From assembly GCA_001792895.1 (NCBI GenBank), contig MARA01000016.1, forward strand, positions 682,001 to 746,000: DNA of 64,000 bases, written 5' to 3'. This document shows, piece by piece, positions 1-11,597 of the stretch (position 1 is the stretch's first letter; each line of letters opens with the position of its first letter). The stretch is from Lentinus brumalis. Lineage: Eukaryota; Basidiomycota; Agaricomycetes; Polyporales; Polyporaceae. A program made the position numbers and the translations under genes. The notes beneath the pieces were generated by a model. It was not told the origin of the DNA and did no database searches. It worked only from the letters and a program-made list of their open reading frames with translations.

Positions 1-150
1 GTCCTGCCCAGCGATGGCTAAGGTGCGTGTGCGATCCGTCATTCAGTGAAGTTGTTACAGCATGATTACAATACTACCAAACCGTCCGTCCGTCCGTCCG
101 GACTCTGTTGTGAGCTGCATGCCCGGAATGTCCCCTCCTCCACGCGGACT

Positions 151-1685
151 CTAGTTCTCTCCGCGGGCGAGCTTATCGAGCGAGCGCACACCCTGCTCGA
201 ACCACTCCTCGCGCGTCACCCAGAACTCCTCGCGGCTCTTCATGATGTCCGCGAGCACGGCACCGCCGAGGAAGACCATGTGCTTACGACGCGGAGGGTC
301 CTCGATACGGATCTTGAATTTCTATTGCACATTAATGCAGTCAGTAGGGGTTATAACAGGAGCAACAGGCAGAGATCTGAGAAGCGAGGGACGGACGCAC
401 GTTGAGTCGTGACGGGTCGCCATTGAGCACGCGCGTGAGGTACAGCTGCTTCATCTCCTTCTCGAGGCGACTTGGCAGGCCGGGGTACATACTCGAACCG
501 CCGGAGAGGACGATGTGCTTGTAGAGCTCAGAGCGGACGTCGACTGCTGCGGCTTGGATTGTCTGGAAGAGCATCTCTGCAGCGCAGTCAGACAACGGCG
601 CCATAGAACGCGTAAGACCATCGCCATACCTGCTACTCCGGGCTGCTCGACGTCTACCAGGTGAGGCTGGAACATGCATTCTGGTGCCTCGAACCGCTCG
701 GAACCGATTTTGATGATACGGCCATCAGGAAGCTGAAGTATAGGTAAGTGCGTAGTCCAGTCAGAGGCCTACAGTCACTCACAGTGTAGCTCTCTACCAG
801 CGTCGTTGTCTCCTCCGCTAGCCGCGTATCGAGGTCGAGGTCGTAGCTCACGTAGCACAGCTTCTCCTTGATCTCCCGTACGGTCTCGAAGTCTGCTGTC
901 CGGTTGAAGGCGTACCCGCGCATGAGGAGGAGCTTGATCAGATAGCGCGTCACGTCGCGTCCAGCGATGTCCAGTCGTCTCGTCAGGTGTGGGAGCGAGA
1001 ATCCATCGTATACAGGCACGATGTGAGTGACACCATCGCCGGAGTCGACGACGACGCCAGTCGTCAGACCTACGGACGAGACATGATTCTCTCTACCTCC
1101 ATCTTCCGTTCGAGTGCTAGCACGGACACACCTTGCGCATACAGCGTCAACACGGCCTGAACGGCAACGTACACGCCCTGGAACCCGTAGTCCTCGAACA
1201 TGACCTGTGCCATCCGCTGCCGGTTGACCTTGGGGTTCATAGGCGGCTCGGTGAGGAGGACCTTGCGGCCGCGGGTATCGACGCGGAGCTTCTCGTCAAA
1301 GGTATAGTCCCAGAGCAGCTTCATGTCCTCCCAGTTGCGTACGATACCGTGTTCCATGGGCTGGGTGACCTGCAGGTAGTTCCGGTTCTCTGCAGCCTCG
1401 TCGCCGATCATGACGTCCTTGATCACTGTGGACCCTGCTACACGCTCCTCCGCACGCAGAATGGGGCGACCGACGATCGAGGGGAAAACTGGAGAGCATG
1501 TTCAGATATTGTGCGGCCTATGCCTGTTCTCCGTCGCTCGTACACACCATGTTCTGGGAAATTAGAGCCGGCGTAGCCTACTTTCACGAACTGGGCGTGG
1601 TGATGAGCATCGCGTGTCGAGCAAGGAGAATCAGCTAGCTCACTCCGGTACCGTTGTCGACGACCAGAGGCACTGAGGGGTCCAT
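151..1685 (-). CDS. arp2: Actin-related protein 2 (Arp2/3 complex subunit)
   Basis: Arp2 pairs with Arp3 in the Arp2/3 complex, which nucleates branched actin filaments at cortical patches and endocytic sites. The minus strand reads as a short first exon ([14 protein letters not shown]), then [14 protein letters not shown], then an exon with [26 protein letters not shown] and LLTEPPMNP, then [20 protein letters not shown] and [15 protein letters not shown], then [19 protein letters not shown], ending [19 protein letters not shown]. The DNGTG and [10 protein letters not shown] loops are the actin-fold nucleotide-binding segments. At least seven exons are joined by short introns. The start is the ATG opening the canonical DNGTG strand, and the stop follows GEN. 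Length and order match the family and I see no break. It is divergent from the NTO1-like gene. Confidence 0.95.
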
Positions 1686-1929
1686 GGCTAGGCAAAATGA
1701 GGGGGGATGGGGATGAGGACGTCGTCGTGGTCGATGTCCAAGATGAGGCGCGCTCGCCGCAGACTCCAGAGCGCCTGCGCCGCGTCGCTGCGCGCGTCGT
1801 GCTCACCGTCTTTGACCGCGAGCCACATCCTCCTCGTCGTTACTCTCGACGCTCTCCGCCGACTTTCCGACGCGCTTCGACTGTTCTGAAGCCGTGGAAG
1901 CCCACCTGCCGGTGTGCGCGTAGTAGGCC
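1686..1929. promoter_or_regulatory. Shared divergent promoter region between ARP2 and NTO1-like gene
   Basis: About 244 bp separate the two divergent ATGs, so both promoters must lie here, in the 5' UTRs or in the flanking coding sequence. Two in-frame TAG codons immediately precede the NTO1 ATG, which supports that start. I see no clear TATA box. Open frames across this stretch are GC-rich shadows. Confidence 0.5.
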
Positions 1930-4900
1930 ATGGCGCGCGGGGTCTCCTCGCCTGCGCCCACCCCGCTCCCAAGGGTCTCCTTTGTCAAGGTCTCCGACGA
2001 GGTCAACCAGAAGAACCCTGGCGTGCACGACAACATCGCGAAGCAGTATGGCTGTGAGTAGTGTGTGTTTTCGCGTGCAATTGGTAGCTGAGCATTCACA
2101 GACAACGATGGCTCAGAGTTCCAGCGACCCGAGCACTACATTCGCTACATCGGTGCGTCCCCGCTGTTTCATAGATGCTAGGAGACTCATGTGTATCTCA
2201 GAGCCGCTTGAGGACGACCTCGCGGTCCAAGTCGAGTATGACATGGACGAGCAAGGTGCGCTTATTCATCCTCGCGCTCGCGCGCGCTGCAGTCTCACTA
2301 GCTGCAGACCAGGAATGGCTGGACGCGCTCAACACGGACAGGAAGAACCAGCAGCTCGACAAGGTCTCTTACGAGACCTTTGAGATCGTGATGGACAGGC
2401 TGGAGAAGGAATGGTTCGACCTGGTGAGTACTCCTTCGCGACCCCACACGTCTTAGTGGCCCATGCTCCCCCAGACGAAGAACATCCCCAAGTCCGACAT
2501 GGCGCTGCCATCCGAAGACTCAACATGCGCTATATGCGACGACTCCGAGGGCGAAAACACGAACGCCATCGTCTTCTGTGATGGCTGCAACCTTGCTGTC
2601 CACCAAGGTACCTTTCTCAACTCAGTTCGCCATACTGAACTCTTCTCACGCGTCCGCAGACTGTTATGGTGTACCCTATATCCCCGAGGGCCAATGGCTT
2701 TGCAGAAAGTGCACCGTCTCTCCCGAGAACCCTGTCGTGAGTAGATAACCGAGCTTCGCAGCTTCCGTATTCACGGTGCCCTGACTATGCGCACCTTAGG
2801 CCTGCATCCTCTGCCCCAACGAAGGTGGCGCCTTCAAGCAGACTGTCTCCGGCGAATGGGTTCATCTTCTCTGCGCCATCTGGATTCCAGAGACTAGCGT
2901 TGCGAACGAGGTCTTCATGGAGCCCATCACCGGTGTGGAAAGGATCTCGAAGCAGCGCTGGAAGCTGGTCAGCATCGCGTGTAACTTTCAGGCCGAGTCG
3001 TTACTAAGATGTCCTAGAGGTGTTCGGTCTGCGAAGTCAAGTACGGCGCGTGTGTGCAGTGTACCAAGGCTTCTTGCTTCACGGCATTTCATGCGACGTG
3101 CGCGCGAAAGGAGAAGTTCCTGATGCCAATGAAGGCCAGCCAAGGTTCAGAAGCACCGACACTGGCATGCTACTGCGAGAAGCATCTACCAGTACGTTCC
3201 TGCGTTTTCCGCGACGTGCCTGATTGCTTACCGAGTAACGTCAGCACGAACAAGCCGAGGCCAGGGAGGCGATGCTTCGAGCCGAACATCACGACGGCGC
3301 TGGCGGTGACAACATGCATCCTAGTTCAAAGTCCAACAAAACTGCGCGCGCATATAACAAGCAGTATAAGCCCGGTCCGCCTCTCGTCCCTCGCATCATC
3401 GTCACCCGCATCCTCCATTATATCTCGAAGATCCACATACGTCACAAGCCCGAGTTCGTGAATATGGTGTGCAAGTACTGGAGCCTGAAGCGCGAAGCAC
3501 GACGAGGCGCTCCTCTCCTGAAGAGGCTGCATCTCGAACCTTGGACGGCGTCACCAGGAAGCAAGCAGCAGACAGACGAGGAGAAGGCTCTGAAGCTCGA
3601 TGTACGTCACCTTCACGTCTTATCCTATCGCACGCTGACATCGTCCTGCAGCACATGAAACGCTTGCGAATGGACCTCGAACGGCTCCGTATCATCGCGG
3701 ATGTCGTACAGCGTCGGGAGCGGAACAAGCGCGACCAGGCAGACGCTATTCAGAGCGTCCTTCTGCACTTTTTCTTCCCGCATGAAGGGTTTCTCAGGCT
3801 GGCGTTCGAGAACATCACGTCGTACGTCCCATGCTCCTCGTTAGGCGAAATGTCCTAATCATTTCATAGGCTTGACCGTCAGGAATACTTCAAATCCCCG
3901 GTTAGCAAGGTTGAAGTTCCCGACTACTACGACATCATCAAGAAACCGATGTGCTGGGACATGATCGACAGCAAGCTCGACCGACATGAGTACCTCGATT
4001 TGGCGGAGTTCAAGGTACGTCCGACTGTCTCTTGTGTTGATCTCTCACTGAACTCCGAGCAGCGTGACATCTATCTCGTTCTGAGCAATGCAAAGACCTA
4101 CAATCAATCGAACACGCCATTCTACAGGACGGCAGTTCGGATACAAGCAGCAGCAGATGCTGAATTGGCCAAGCTTGACAGGCTGATGCATCATCCCGCC
4201 CCCTCGGAACCGAACCATGCTCCTCCTGAATCAAACACCGCCCCCTCTGAAGCAATTCCTGCTGCCTCCGAACCAATTGTCGGCTCCCCTGAACCAAATC
4301 CCACATTCTCGGAACCAAATCCCGCTCCCTCAGAACCAAATCCTGCACCATCTCCTGTCCCACCTCCTGTCCCACCTCCTGAGCCTTTCACGGCATCTGA
4401 GCCTACTACTCCCCCTGTACTTGCCGCTGAAGAGCCTGCTCCTTCTGACACCGTTCCTCTTGATAGTGCGCCATCGGATGGAGTCATCGACCTGATTGGC
4501 GGAGAGCCCATGGACGAGGAGAAACCGAACATCGAAGCAACTCCTGAACCAGTCCTACCTGACGACGACCGCCCGTCAATCGGCGACCTGGAGCCTCCTC
4601 TCGACATCCTCAACCTCCTTGTTTCGGAAGAGGCCATTCGCCAGGACACTGACCTAATCATGACCTCAGCGCCTATACAGTCCTTCCTCAGCTACGAGCT
4701 CCCGCTGGTCCGGCCCCCAGCCCCTCCACCTCCGTCCCTCCAAACGCCGCGTCGGATGATGGAGAAACGAAAGGACCCAAAGCCGAAGTTCGACATGAAG
4801 GCCGCTCGCGAGCGCAAGAAGCTCGAACGCAAGCTCGCACTCGACGCATCGCCGGGCTTCCGTGCCCCGCGTACTCGCGCCGCCATGGCCGCCGCTGCAG

Positions 4901-7289
4901 CCTTCGAGGCGGAGGCAACTGGTGGTGCGTCGGGTACTGAGACGCCCGACGCAGAGGAGCCTGTTGCCGGACCTTCGTCTAGTCCTCAGACGCCGGCTTC
5001 GCGTGCGTCGCGGAGAGGGAGGAAGTCGACAGCCGAACGAATCCAGGAGGTGCCGACGGTGGAGGACGTCGACAGCAGACAGTCGTTCAAGATGTTCGAG
5101 GTTGGGTGGATATTGCCGCCTGAGCATCGACGCGGCGGACGCGCCCCACTCGAGAGAGGTCCTGTACCTCCACCTCGCAAGCGGGCGAAGTATTGTGAGT
5201 GTTCCGTCCCTTGCTGCAGCTGTGAGGATGTTAGCTCACACGTCTATCCAGCTCACGACAAGTCTCGGCTGTCGAACGTCAGCTCAGCTCCGGGACCTTC
5301 AGACGCACAGACAGTCTCTGTCGAGGGGGAGCCTGCACCGGGTGCATCTGGCGTAGACACCACCGGATCGGCAGGACCATCGCACGTGTCTGAACCTGCT
5401 GGAGAGACGGACCCTCCGGAGGCACCAGTAATCCTTGTGGACGGCGAACCACCAGGTCCAGCGGAGGTCTCGCGAAAACTTACTCCGGATGCTCGTGAAC
5501 GTTCACCTGTTCAGTCAAGGCCTTCGTCGCCCCAGCCTAGTGTCCGCCCGGAGTCCGCCGTACCGGAAGCCAGTACGGAGGAATCGACAGAGAGATCTCA
5601 TCCGAAGTCGGAGCTCGCGGACGAGCCAGTTACAGTGGAAGACGCCATGGATACTGAAACTACGGACCAACCACAGGCGCCCGATGTATCCGAGCCTCCC
5701 AGTGCTGCGGCAAGGCCACCGAGTTCGGAATTCCTACCGGCTCCTGAAGTTGACGAATCGCCTGATCCTCAACATATACGCGATCCTTCGATTCTCGTCG
5801 AAGCAGAAGTTCCTGCTCCTGATCGACGTGTGACCAATGAGGTGCCTATGGAGGTGGACGAGGTTCACGATGCGGCCTTCGAACCTGTTGAACCGCCAGC
5901 TGAAGAATCTGTGGAGGATTCTGTTAATCCGAAGCATGAAGCAACACCGGATAAAGATGCGACTGAGTCCCCTGCGCCTGAGGAATCGTCCGTCGAGATT
6001 CCAGGAGAGGACACGCATACCGCTCTACCCGAAGCGCCCGTGCTCCAGCAGGCTGATGATGAAGCCGAGTCGCCGCAAGAGGAGCCATCGCCGGCTGCGC
6101 CTCTTGACCAAGAGCCCGTACCAGCGCTCGAGCAGGAAGAAGAGGATGAAGACAAGACACCGCGAAAGATCATCTGGATCGAGACTCTCGACACACCAGC
6201 CATACGGCGCGAGAAGTACCAACGCCTGAAGGCCGAAAGGCAAGCGAAGCGCGAGCGCGAGGCTGCGGAGGCCGCTGCGGCGGAACGACGCGCGAAGGGC
6301 CTGCCCACTCCCGAGCCCGAGCCCCAGCCGGTTGCTGGGCCGTCGCGCACGGATGAGGCGATGGACGTGGATGTGGACGGCGACTCGGACCTGACGGACC
6401 TGTCGGACCTCGAGAGTGAGGAAGGGGAGGAGTCTGTTGCTGCTCCTGCTCCTGCCCCTGCCCCGCCTGCCCCGCCCCCGGTCTCGACCCGGCGTAACAG
6501 GTGGCGGGCTCCTGCGCCAGACGAGCCTGGCGTCATCAACTTGGACCCAGGTGAGAAGGTCGAAGGGGGAACGCTAGGTACGTTCAATGACTTGTCTGGT
6601 AAATCTCTGTGTTAATAAGCTACTGTGCTTGCAGTATGGGCAAAGTTAGGTAAGCGTTTGCGTTCGCAATAAATCCAAGTAGACTGCGCTGACAACGTCA
6701 TCGCTCCGGAAGACTCGTACCCGTGGTGGCCGGCCGTCGTGTTCGAAGACGACGATGCGGAGGTCCCCAAGAGCGTGCTCGAGCGGTGTCCTGCGCCCGG
6801 TGACAACTCGAAGGTCCTGGTGCGATTCTACGAGAAGGAACGCAAGAAGAACAAACTGAACAACTGGTGTGTGCATCGCGTGCCGTTGCGTGGGCGTGGT
6901 AGCTGACGGTTGCACCAATCTCGCAGGGCGTGGGTCAGACTGAGGGACTTGCGATATCTCGGCGAGGACGATGGTGGGTCCCACTCCCCTTAGCTCGGCG
7001 GAGCTTGACTGAGGGTGTCTTTGCAGCCCTCGACGCGCAGATGCTCGCGCCCGCCAGCAAGTACCAGCGCTGGCGGAACAACGGCCTCCGCACCGAGTGC
7101 CGGAACGCATACCAGTACGTTGGCGTGGACCTCTCCGAGTATGTGTAGTTACTTACAAAGATGCGTAGGGACGCACTCGCGGAGATGGAAGCAGAGGACG
7201 AGGCCGCCATGCGAGCCGCTCAGTCGGAAGTGTCCTCGGAGGCGGACCCTTTGGGGGCTGACAGTCCGATGACCGATGTCGAGGACTAG
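1930..7289 (+). CDS. nto1: NTO1/BRPF-like chromatin reader with PHD fingers, bromodomain and PWWP
   Basis: This is the scaffold subunit of a MYST histone acetyltransferase complex (NuA3 in yeast, MOZ/MORF-BRPF in animals) and acts in the nucleus. In order: an EPL-like N-terminal segment ([13 protein letters not shown]), a first PHD finger ([21 protein letters not shown], split by an intron), an extended zinc knuckle and second PHD ([28 protein letters not shown]), then a bromodomain (near 3.65-4.15 kb) with [14 protein letters not shown] and the acetyl-lysine Asn in TYNQSN. A long Pro/Ser/Glu-rich linker (about 4.2-6.6 kb) follows, then a C-terminal PWWP domain carrying a literal PWWP motif at about 6720. 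More than ten short introns restore frame. The linker is much longer than in yeast Nto1. The start is preceded by in-frame stops. Confidence 0.92.
4190..4395 (+). repeat. Degenerate Glu-Pro-Asn/Pro-Ser coding repeat in NTO1 linker
   Basis: Imperfect units of about 21-24 bp encode repeated SEPNPAP-like peptides and then PVPPPVPPP. The tract begins about 40 codons after the bromodomain, marks the start of the disordered linker, and looks like slippage-driven expansion. Confidence 0.7.
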
Positions 7290-7531
7290 CACGCGTGTTG
7301 TACTGTTATGCCTCTTTGTGTTGTGCTTGTCGACTGTAACGTGTATTACTGTGTGACGGATCGTGATGAATTACTGGTCTCAAGGCTGCGAGCAAGTCCG
7401 ACTTCTGCAAAGCTACGTATACATGGGGCAATACACTACAACATGGGGGAACTGTCCGGTCCAGAATACAGCAAACAGCAGGGGTAGTGAAAGCACGACA
7501 ACGACGGAGTGATGGAGGAAGCCGAGGGACG

Positions 7532-8530
7532 CTAGACCTCGCCGTGGAAGACAGACTGCGTATACTGTGTATCGGTGCTGCCTTCGTTGGTCAGTAAAAT
7601 CTCCTTGACCTGCGGGCCCATCGGTCAGTTGCGGGGCATATGGAAGGGATGGAAAGAGGCTGACGAACCTCAGGAGGAGGACTGAGACCGAGTGCTTGGG
7701 CTCGCTCCCAGCGGTCAAGGCGGCTGACACCGACGCAAGGTCCGTACTCGTACGACCTACGCGTGTAGGTTCAATATCGATAGGAAAGCGCATATAAGGG
7801 CAGACTCACAGATCGAACACCCGGAGGATGTGGTTGACCATAGTCTGTCCCTTGGCGTGGACTAGTACGGAAGCATGGTCAGTACACAGTGCCCCTTGTA
7901 GTGGAGGAGAAGGTCCACAGGAAGGGGGAGTTGTACGCAGACCTCACCGCCCCCGGCCGACGGTACTGCTCTGTGGCATTGTCGAGAGGCTCGCGAACCG
8001 ACTCGCTCGATTTGCGTAGAAAGCTTCGTTCAAGCCAAAACGACAAGACTTTCTATGACTGCGCGGGTTGGCCAGGCAGTGCAAGCGGGAACGACTGCAG
8101 CCGCCGCGGACGAACGCCCCGTCAAACCAAACTTTGCGACGAAGGAGTACTCACCAGGCTCGATGTCACCCATCTTGCTCCGGGCCTCGCCATAGAGCTT
8201 CCTCCACCGCTTGTCCGACACATTCAGCGTCTCCTTCTCGCGCACCTCCTCCGGACGCTCCGAATCCGAGTCTTCGTCCTTCTTCAACACCGGCTGCGCC
8301 TTCAATGCGAGACGCCGTTTCTTCACGATGGGTACGTCAATCTCATCGTCAGAGCTGTCCGAGATGACTATGGCTTCGCTGGAGGTGGGGCTGGAGGATG
8401 CTCGTGCGGGTTGTTTCCGTGTGGCCTTTTTCGCAGCAGTTCCAGAGGCCGTGCGCTTCGAGGAGAACACAAGCTTTGCCTGCTTCATAGATTCAGTGAA
8501 TTTAGCAGTGGTAGTCTTTCGAGGGGGCAT
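7532..8530 (-). CDS. POLD4: DNA polymerase delta subunit 4 (POLD4/Cdm1-like)
   Basis: This is the smallest subunit of DNA polymerase delta, which stabilises the holoenzyme in lagging-strand replication and repair. The first exon starts MPPRKTTTAK and has a basic, Ser-rich tail with a KKRRL nuclear-localisation stretch and a short NVSDKRWRKLYGEARSKMG motif. Later exons give NHILRVFDL, then SYEYGPCVGVSRLDRWERA, then LGLSPPPE joined to VKEILL. The YGPCxGxxRLxRW signature is diagnostic of the family. Introns were placed by motif continuity (for example CTG TCG rebuilt across a junction near 7.75-7.82 kb). The protein ends FHGEV. The exon between the KMGDIEP and NHILRVF segments is the least certain part. 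Confidence 0.87.
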
Positions 8531-9083
8531 GGTGGTTAGAGATAAGTATCAAGGTGTCTTGAAGTGGAGTTATGATGGCGGCGACGGCAAAGGCCGAGCT
8601 GCCTGCTACAGCTAGCCGCCCCAAAAACTGAACCTCCTCCACAACCTCCTACAATTCCTTAACATTTCCTGCTGACCTGTTCTACTGCGTCTTCGTCGTT
8701 GTCTATGCTCTTTCTTACCTGTCCTTCCTTCTCCCAGCATTCTCTCTCTATTGTTGTTGAGTCTTGTGCGCGGCGGCTTCACACTCGCCTGAGTGTCCGA
8801 CAAGTCTCCTCTTTCGGCACCGCCACGCGCACGACCAAGTAAGGAGACCGAGCGAGAAAGGGGTTAACCGTTACTGCCCTCTCTCTGCCATTCATCTGTG
8901 TGCTAGGTGAGCCGCTAATGTGCCTCCATCTGCGCCTTCACTTCGAAGATCTCACTCGTTCGCCCGCCTCAACAGGTCGAGAGTCGAGGCATCTTTGTCA
9001 CCTCATCGTCAAATAGCGTTTCCGCTTGCTACACACTTTTTAGCATACCACCGTCCTCGAGCTTCCCGACAGCAGTTCTCTCG
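8531..9083. other. Intergenic, no gene seen
   Basis: About 550 bp lie between the POLD4 start and the protease-like pseudogene. The sequence is C/T-rich with no codon pattern I can support. It probably holds the POLD4 promoter and the 5' flank of the decayed gene. Confidence 0.5.
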
Positions 9084-10696
9084 ATGACGTCGACTCTAGA
9101 TCCAGCGAACTTTGTCTCCGAGCAGGAGGGGCGCTCAGGCTAGTGTTCGGCCACAAGCTTGTCGATGTGTGGGGAGAACTGAGCCCGAAGGTCGTCGCCT
9201 ACCTTGACTCGGTGAACGTCAAGTTCACGACCATAGACGGGGTTCGCTTCGTCTTCGGAGGCGAGCCAGCTGGCCCTGTCACACTATGGATCGGGGTGCT
9301 CCCTGGTGCTCCCCGAATCTCTCTCCGCCGAGCACGCCCACACCCCCGAGCGCGGTTGCATGGCGCTTCTCAAAGAGTTCGACATCACGGACGTCGAGAT
9401 CGAGTTCCGGGAGTTCATTTTCACTCGGTCAGCTGGCCCGAAGTTCCTTGAACCGGTCAGTAACCTCGAACCAACAGTCGGCGTTCGTGGCGCTCTTACT
9501 CCCGCGCTCGGGCTGCGAATCGCTTCCAAGGACACGCCTCACGTTGAGGGTACAGGGGGGTTTTCCTTTGCTGAAGGCGGCGATAGCGACGAAATCTTTT
9601 TGGTCACGGCTGGTCACGTCGTCTTCCCACCGGACGCAGCGTTTAACGACAACTATGCCTTCCTAGACTCCAGCACACCTCGTCACGACGTCCTCCTCCT
9701 CGGCACGAACACATTCAACGACTTCGTCATATCTATTGATAACAAATTCGACAATCCGAATCCGAGGTCGACTGCTGCAAGCGGCAAATCCGGAAGGTGG
9801 AGAGTGAGGTCAATCCCAAGAACTTCGTTAGTGCGGTGCAGGAGAAGAGGACTTTCCAAAAGCTGGTGCGCAAGCAGTGCGAGGTGAGTGAAGCCTATGG
9901 AAAGTTTCGTGAGGAAGTCATGACGAAGTGGGCCGATCAGAGACAGCGCGTCGTGGGCCATGTCGTCCGCTGCTCTCCCATCTCGCCCCGTGCTGGGTCT
10001 GAAGGTTACACCGAGGACTATGCTGTTGTCGAGCTCGACCGCTCCAAGTTCGACAAGAGCGCCTTCAGGGGCAATGTCATCGAGTTCGGTACGTTCTGAA
10101 CTATCTCACTAAGGCTATCTAATAGCTTCGATCAAACATCCACTGCAGGAACGGTCCCGTTATCGACTATGGAGCTGCATAGGAAAATCCGCCCAGACCT
10201 CCGCACGTCCGCTGAAGACCATTCATATGACCGCCTTCTCAAGCTGCGCGGCCACCTGACGGAACAAGATATGCGACACCCCAACATGCTCGACAAGAAC
10301 AGCGAAGAGTGCCTCATTGTCGTCAAGAATGGCAGCGGCTCTGGCCTGACCGTCGGACAGGCAACCGGAGTCTGCTCCTACGTCCGGGAGTACCTCGAAG
10401 ACGGCACACACCGGACGTCGAGGGAATGGGCGATACTCCCCTAAGGCTATAAGAGGCCTCTCGGCGCGTTCTCCGCCGCTGGAGACTCCGGCTCTGTGAT
10501 CGCTGACGGCCGCGGACGGTTTGGCGGCCTCCTCACTGGGGCCGCTGGCGCTGTCACGGATCGGAGCGACTTCGACATCACGTACCCGACGCCTTTCTTC
10601 TGGCTCTGGCCGCGTATCAAGGTGAACGGGTTTTCCGATGCGCATCTCGACTTGGACGCATATATCGACATTGACCCGGACGCCTTCATGTTTTAA
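9084..10696 (+). pseudogene. Decayed trypsin-fold-like basidiomycete protein
   Basis: The pieces assemble into one member of a family of uncharacterised agaricomycete proteins with chymotrypsin-like motifs: LVDVWGELSPKVVAYLDSV, then GPVTLWIGV, then VTAGHVVFPP (a possible catalytic His), then GHVVRCSPIS, then EECLIVVKNG, then AAGDSGSVIADG (a possible catalytic Ser in GDSGS). The reading frame is interrupted at least four times: a frame change or TAG near 9131-9141, a frame change near 9300, another near 9760-9800, and an in-frame TAA at 10441 just before GYKRPLGAFSA. One canonical-looking intron may lie near 10090-10150. The remains cover the full length and end at TAA, so it was probably inactivated fairly recently. 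The family assignment is from memory of similar proteins. Confidence 0.72.
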
Positions 10697-11597
10697 TATC
10701 GCGATGTTGACTCAGTGTCGGCTAGAGCGCCATTTAAGTACTAAGTACACGGTCCGTGTCGTCGGGAACGCTGTCAGTGTTCGCGCAGAGGGCTCGTTTA
10801 TACAATAATGTCGCCGATCCATGTGAAGCTAAGAAAGCGACGACTGGTCTAGCGCACGTCGAGATGAGAGAGCTTCATGCAGTACTATGGTAGGTGTACT
10901 GCGCAGTGGTTACTTATGAGGCATACCGGGATGCGGAGACTTGATGCGCTTGGTATCTTTTCCTGCGACATGGTTTGTCTCTTCTTGCCTTGACGTTTGT
11001 CTCAGCAGCCATTCAAGCCCACGGTGCCTCGCAGGAAGCTCGGGAACCTCACGCGAGCAAGGTTTGCTGCACAGCCACCCGAACCAAGTTCACAGCCACC
11101 GACAGCGCCCCAGTAAGTACTCAAGGCTCGTAATGTGAACGGTGAGTAAATCACCACGTAGGACAGAAACTGAGGGGAAACCAGCAGTAACGTACGTGTG
11201 GCTTTGACGGTTTGATATCGAGGAACAACGCATTTGGGCGCTCTGTTGCTCAACATGACCACGTGATACAATTGGTCGCGGGTCCAGGCGCTTGTGCAAG
11301 TTGAACTTGCTATTGCAGACCACCACGACTCACGTATCCGCACCATTGTCCTGCTGGCCAGATCGGTGGGAAAGTTGATTGTTGTCCCTTTTTATGTGAG
11401 TGAACCATAGCAGGCCATGAAGGCGATGATCAGACTGACTCATTCTCGTCCCCAATCAGAGCCACAGCCCTCACCAGCCCCCCACACACAAACGTGCCCG
11501 CCCTCGTGGCGACCACCCGATATATCGAACAAAGCGAAGTTTACAAACATATAAGGCCCCTCCAAACGGCCTCTCCGTAAGTTTCCCTACAACCACC
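10697..11597. other. Intergenic, FunK1-1 upstream region
   Basis: About 900 bp without a supportable gene. Open frames on both strands lack family motifs and splice continuity. The last 60 bp hold the TATA element of the next gene. Confidence 0.5.
11550..11556 (+). promoter_or_regulatory. TATA-like box of FunK1 copy 1
   Basis: TATAAGG lies about 48 bp upstream of the ATG at 11598, a spacing that would give a short 5' UTR. Confidence 0.45.

Noticed and set aside
5865..6587. A 240-codon Ser-rich minus-strand frame
   Set aside because: Complement of the low-complexity NTO1 linker, with no independent evidence.
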